From NCBI GenBank assembly GCA_029065305.1, contig JAIEIQ010000339.1, forward strand, positions 1-5,442: a stretch of DNA of 5,442 nt. The letters are read 5' to 3'. Below are positions 4,697-5,442 of this stretch, one piece after another. This DNA comes from Oscillospiraceae bacterium. GTDB lineage: Bacteria > Bacillota > Clostridia > Oscillospirales > Oscillospiraceae. The notes under the pieces were generated by a model, which worked only from the letters and a program-made list of their open reading frames with translations, made no database searches and was not told the DNA's origin. A program made the position numbers and the translations under genes. Within the stretch, counting starts at the first letter, position 1, and each line of letters starts with the position of its first letter.

Positions 4697-5442
4697 TCAG
4701 ATATTTTTCTTGATGGTCTTGAGCGCATTTTTCTCCAGGCGGCTCACCTGGGCCTGGGAGATGCCCACCTCGGCGGAGACCTCCATCTGGGTTTTGCCCT
4801 CGTAGAAGCGGAGGGCAAGGATGTGCTTCTCCCGCTCCCCCAGCCGGTCCAGGGCGTCCTTGAGGGCGATCCGCTCCAGCCAGCGGTCGTCCGTGTTCTT
4901 GTTGTCCTTCACCTGGTCCATGACGCACACCGTGTCCCCGCCGTCGGAGTACACCGGGTCAAAGAGGCTCACCGGGTCCACGATGGCCTCCATGGCGAAC
5001 ACCACGTCCTCCCGGGGGATGTCCAGCTCCTTGGCCAGCTGCTCCACCGTGGGCTCCCGCTGGCTCTGGGCCATCAGCCGCTCCCGGGCCTGCATCACCT
5101 TGTAGGCCGTGTCCCGCATACTCCGGCTCACCCGGATCGCGCTGTTGTCCCGGAGATACCGGCGGATCTCCCCCACAATCATGGGCACCCCGTAGGTGGA
5201 AAACCGCACCGGCTGATTGATATCAAAGTTGTCGATGGCCTTGATGAGCCCCACGCAGCCCACCTGGAACAGGTCGTCCGCGTTCTCCCCCCGGCCGGTG
5301 AACTTCTGGATCACCGACAGCACCAGCCGCAGATTCCCGCTGATGAGCTCCTCCCGAGCCTGCTTATCCCCCTCCTTCGTCCGCCGCAGCAGCGCCATGG
5401 TCTCCTCATTGCGCAGTACCTTCAGCTTGGAAGTGTTTACCC
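4697..5442 (-). CDS. sigG: RNA polymerase sporulation sigma factor SigG, 5' end beyond window
   Basis: This is the forespore-specific late sigma factor, which directs RNA polymerase to genes switched on after engulfment. The reading frame stays open to the window edge and its first visible residues, VNTSKLKVLRNEE, match the conserved SigG N-terminus, so only about ten residues are missing; the internal Met at 5398 is not the start. About 247 residues are visible. Region 2 carries NLRLVLSVIQKF, DDLFQVGCVGLIKAIDNFD and FSTYGVPMIVGEIRRYLRDN. Region 3 begins at IRVSRSMRD, and region 4 ends with GKTQMEVSAEVGISQAQVSRLEK, the helix-turn-helix that reads the -35 element. EIRRYLRDN, DPVSLFDPVYSDGGD and the NTSKL start separate it from its paralogue SigF (known family differences). 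A terminator starts 10 bases after the stop, so it is transcribed separately from rsmD. Its promoter is outside the window. Confidence 0.95.
   Translation of the reverse strand, partial: VNTSKLKVLRNEETMALLRRTKEGDKQAREELISGNLRLVLSVIQKFTGRGENADDLFQVGCVGLIKAIDNFDINQPVRFSTYGVPMIVGEIRRYLRDNSAIRVSRSMRDTAYKVMQARERLMAQSQREPTVEQLAKELDIPREDVVFAMEAIVDPVSLFDPVYSDGGDTVCVMDQVKDNKNTDDRWLERIALKDALDRLGEREKHILALRFYEGKTQMEVSAEVGISQAQVSRLEKNALKTIKKNI

Noticed and set aside
4531..4728. 65-codon minus-strand frame overlapping the sigG end
   Set aside because: It runs through the sigG terminator, overlaps sigG in another frame, and shows no family features or ribosome site.

Overview
The window looks like chromosomal DNA of an endospore-forming Bacillota, most likely a GC-rich member of class Clostridia (Oscillospiraceae-like). 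The reasons are a sporulation sigma factor G gene, the Firmicutes-type rsmD-coaD pair, a mraZ-rsmH-ftsL-PBP division cluster, and strongly G/C-ending codons set against AT-rich promoter gaps. The family placement is inference. All eight genes lie on the minus strand, so transcription runs from high to low coordinates. I found no tRNA, rRNA, CRISPR array, insertion sequence or phage gene.

In transcription order there are three units. (1) The 3' part of sigG enters from the right edge and ends in a strong intrinsic terminator just past its stop codon. (2) A sigma-A-like promoter (TTGAAA, 17-bp spacer, TATGAT) drives rsmD, coaD and a coiled-coil protein of unknown function. These three overlap end to start, by 4 and 11 bases, and a second intrinsic terminator lies about 120 bases downstream. 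(3) After an AT-rich gap of about 375 bases, a near-consensus sigma-A promoter (TTGCAA, 17-bp spacer, TATACT) precedes mraZ, rsmH, an ftsL-like gene and the N-terminal part of a class B penicillin-binding protein (FtsI/SpoVD type) that runs off the left edge.

The units combine ribosome modification (RsmD and RsmH methylate 16S rRNA), CoA synthesis (CoaD), septal peptidoglycan synthesis (FtsL, PBP) and forespore gene expression (SigG). Most of this is ordinary conserved core genome, and I do not see a new defence or mobile system.

The points worth a second look are regulatory. Three 10-bp-spaced direct repeats just downstream of the mraZ -10 box look like a MraZ autoregulatory site. The ftsL-PBP gap holds two strong tandem hairpins and a sequence resembling a mother-cell sigma-E promoter. 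The conserved coiled-coil gene tied to coaD has no known function that I can assign.
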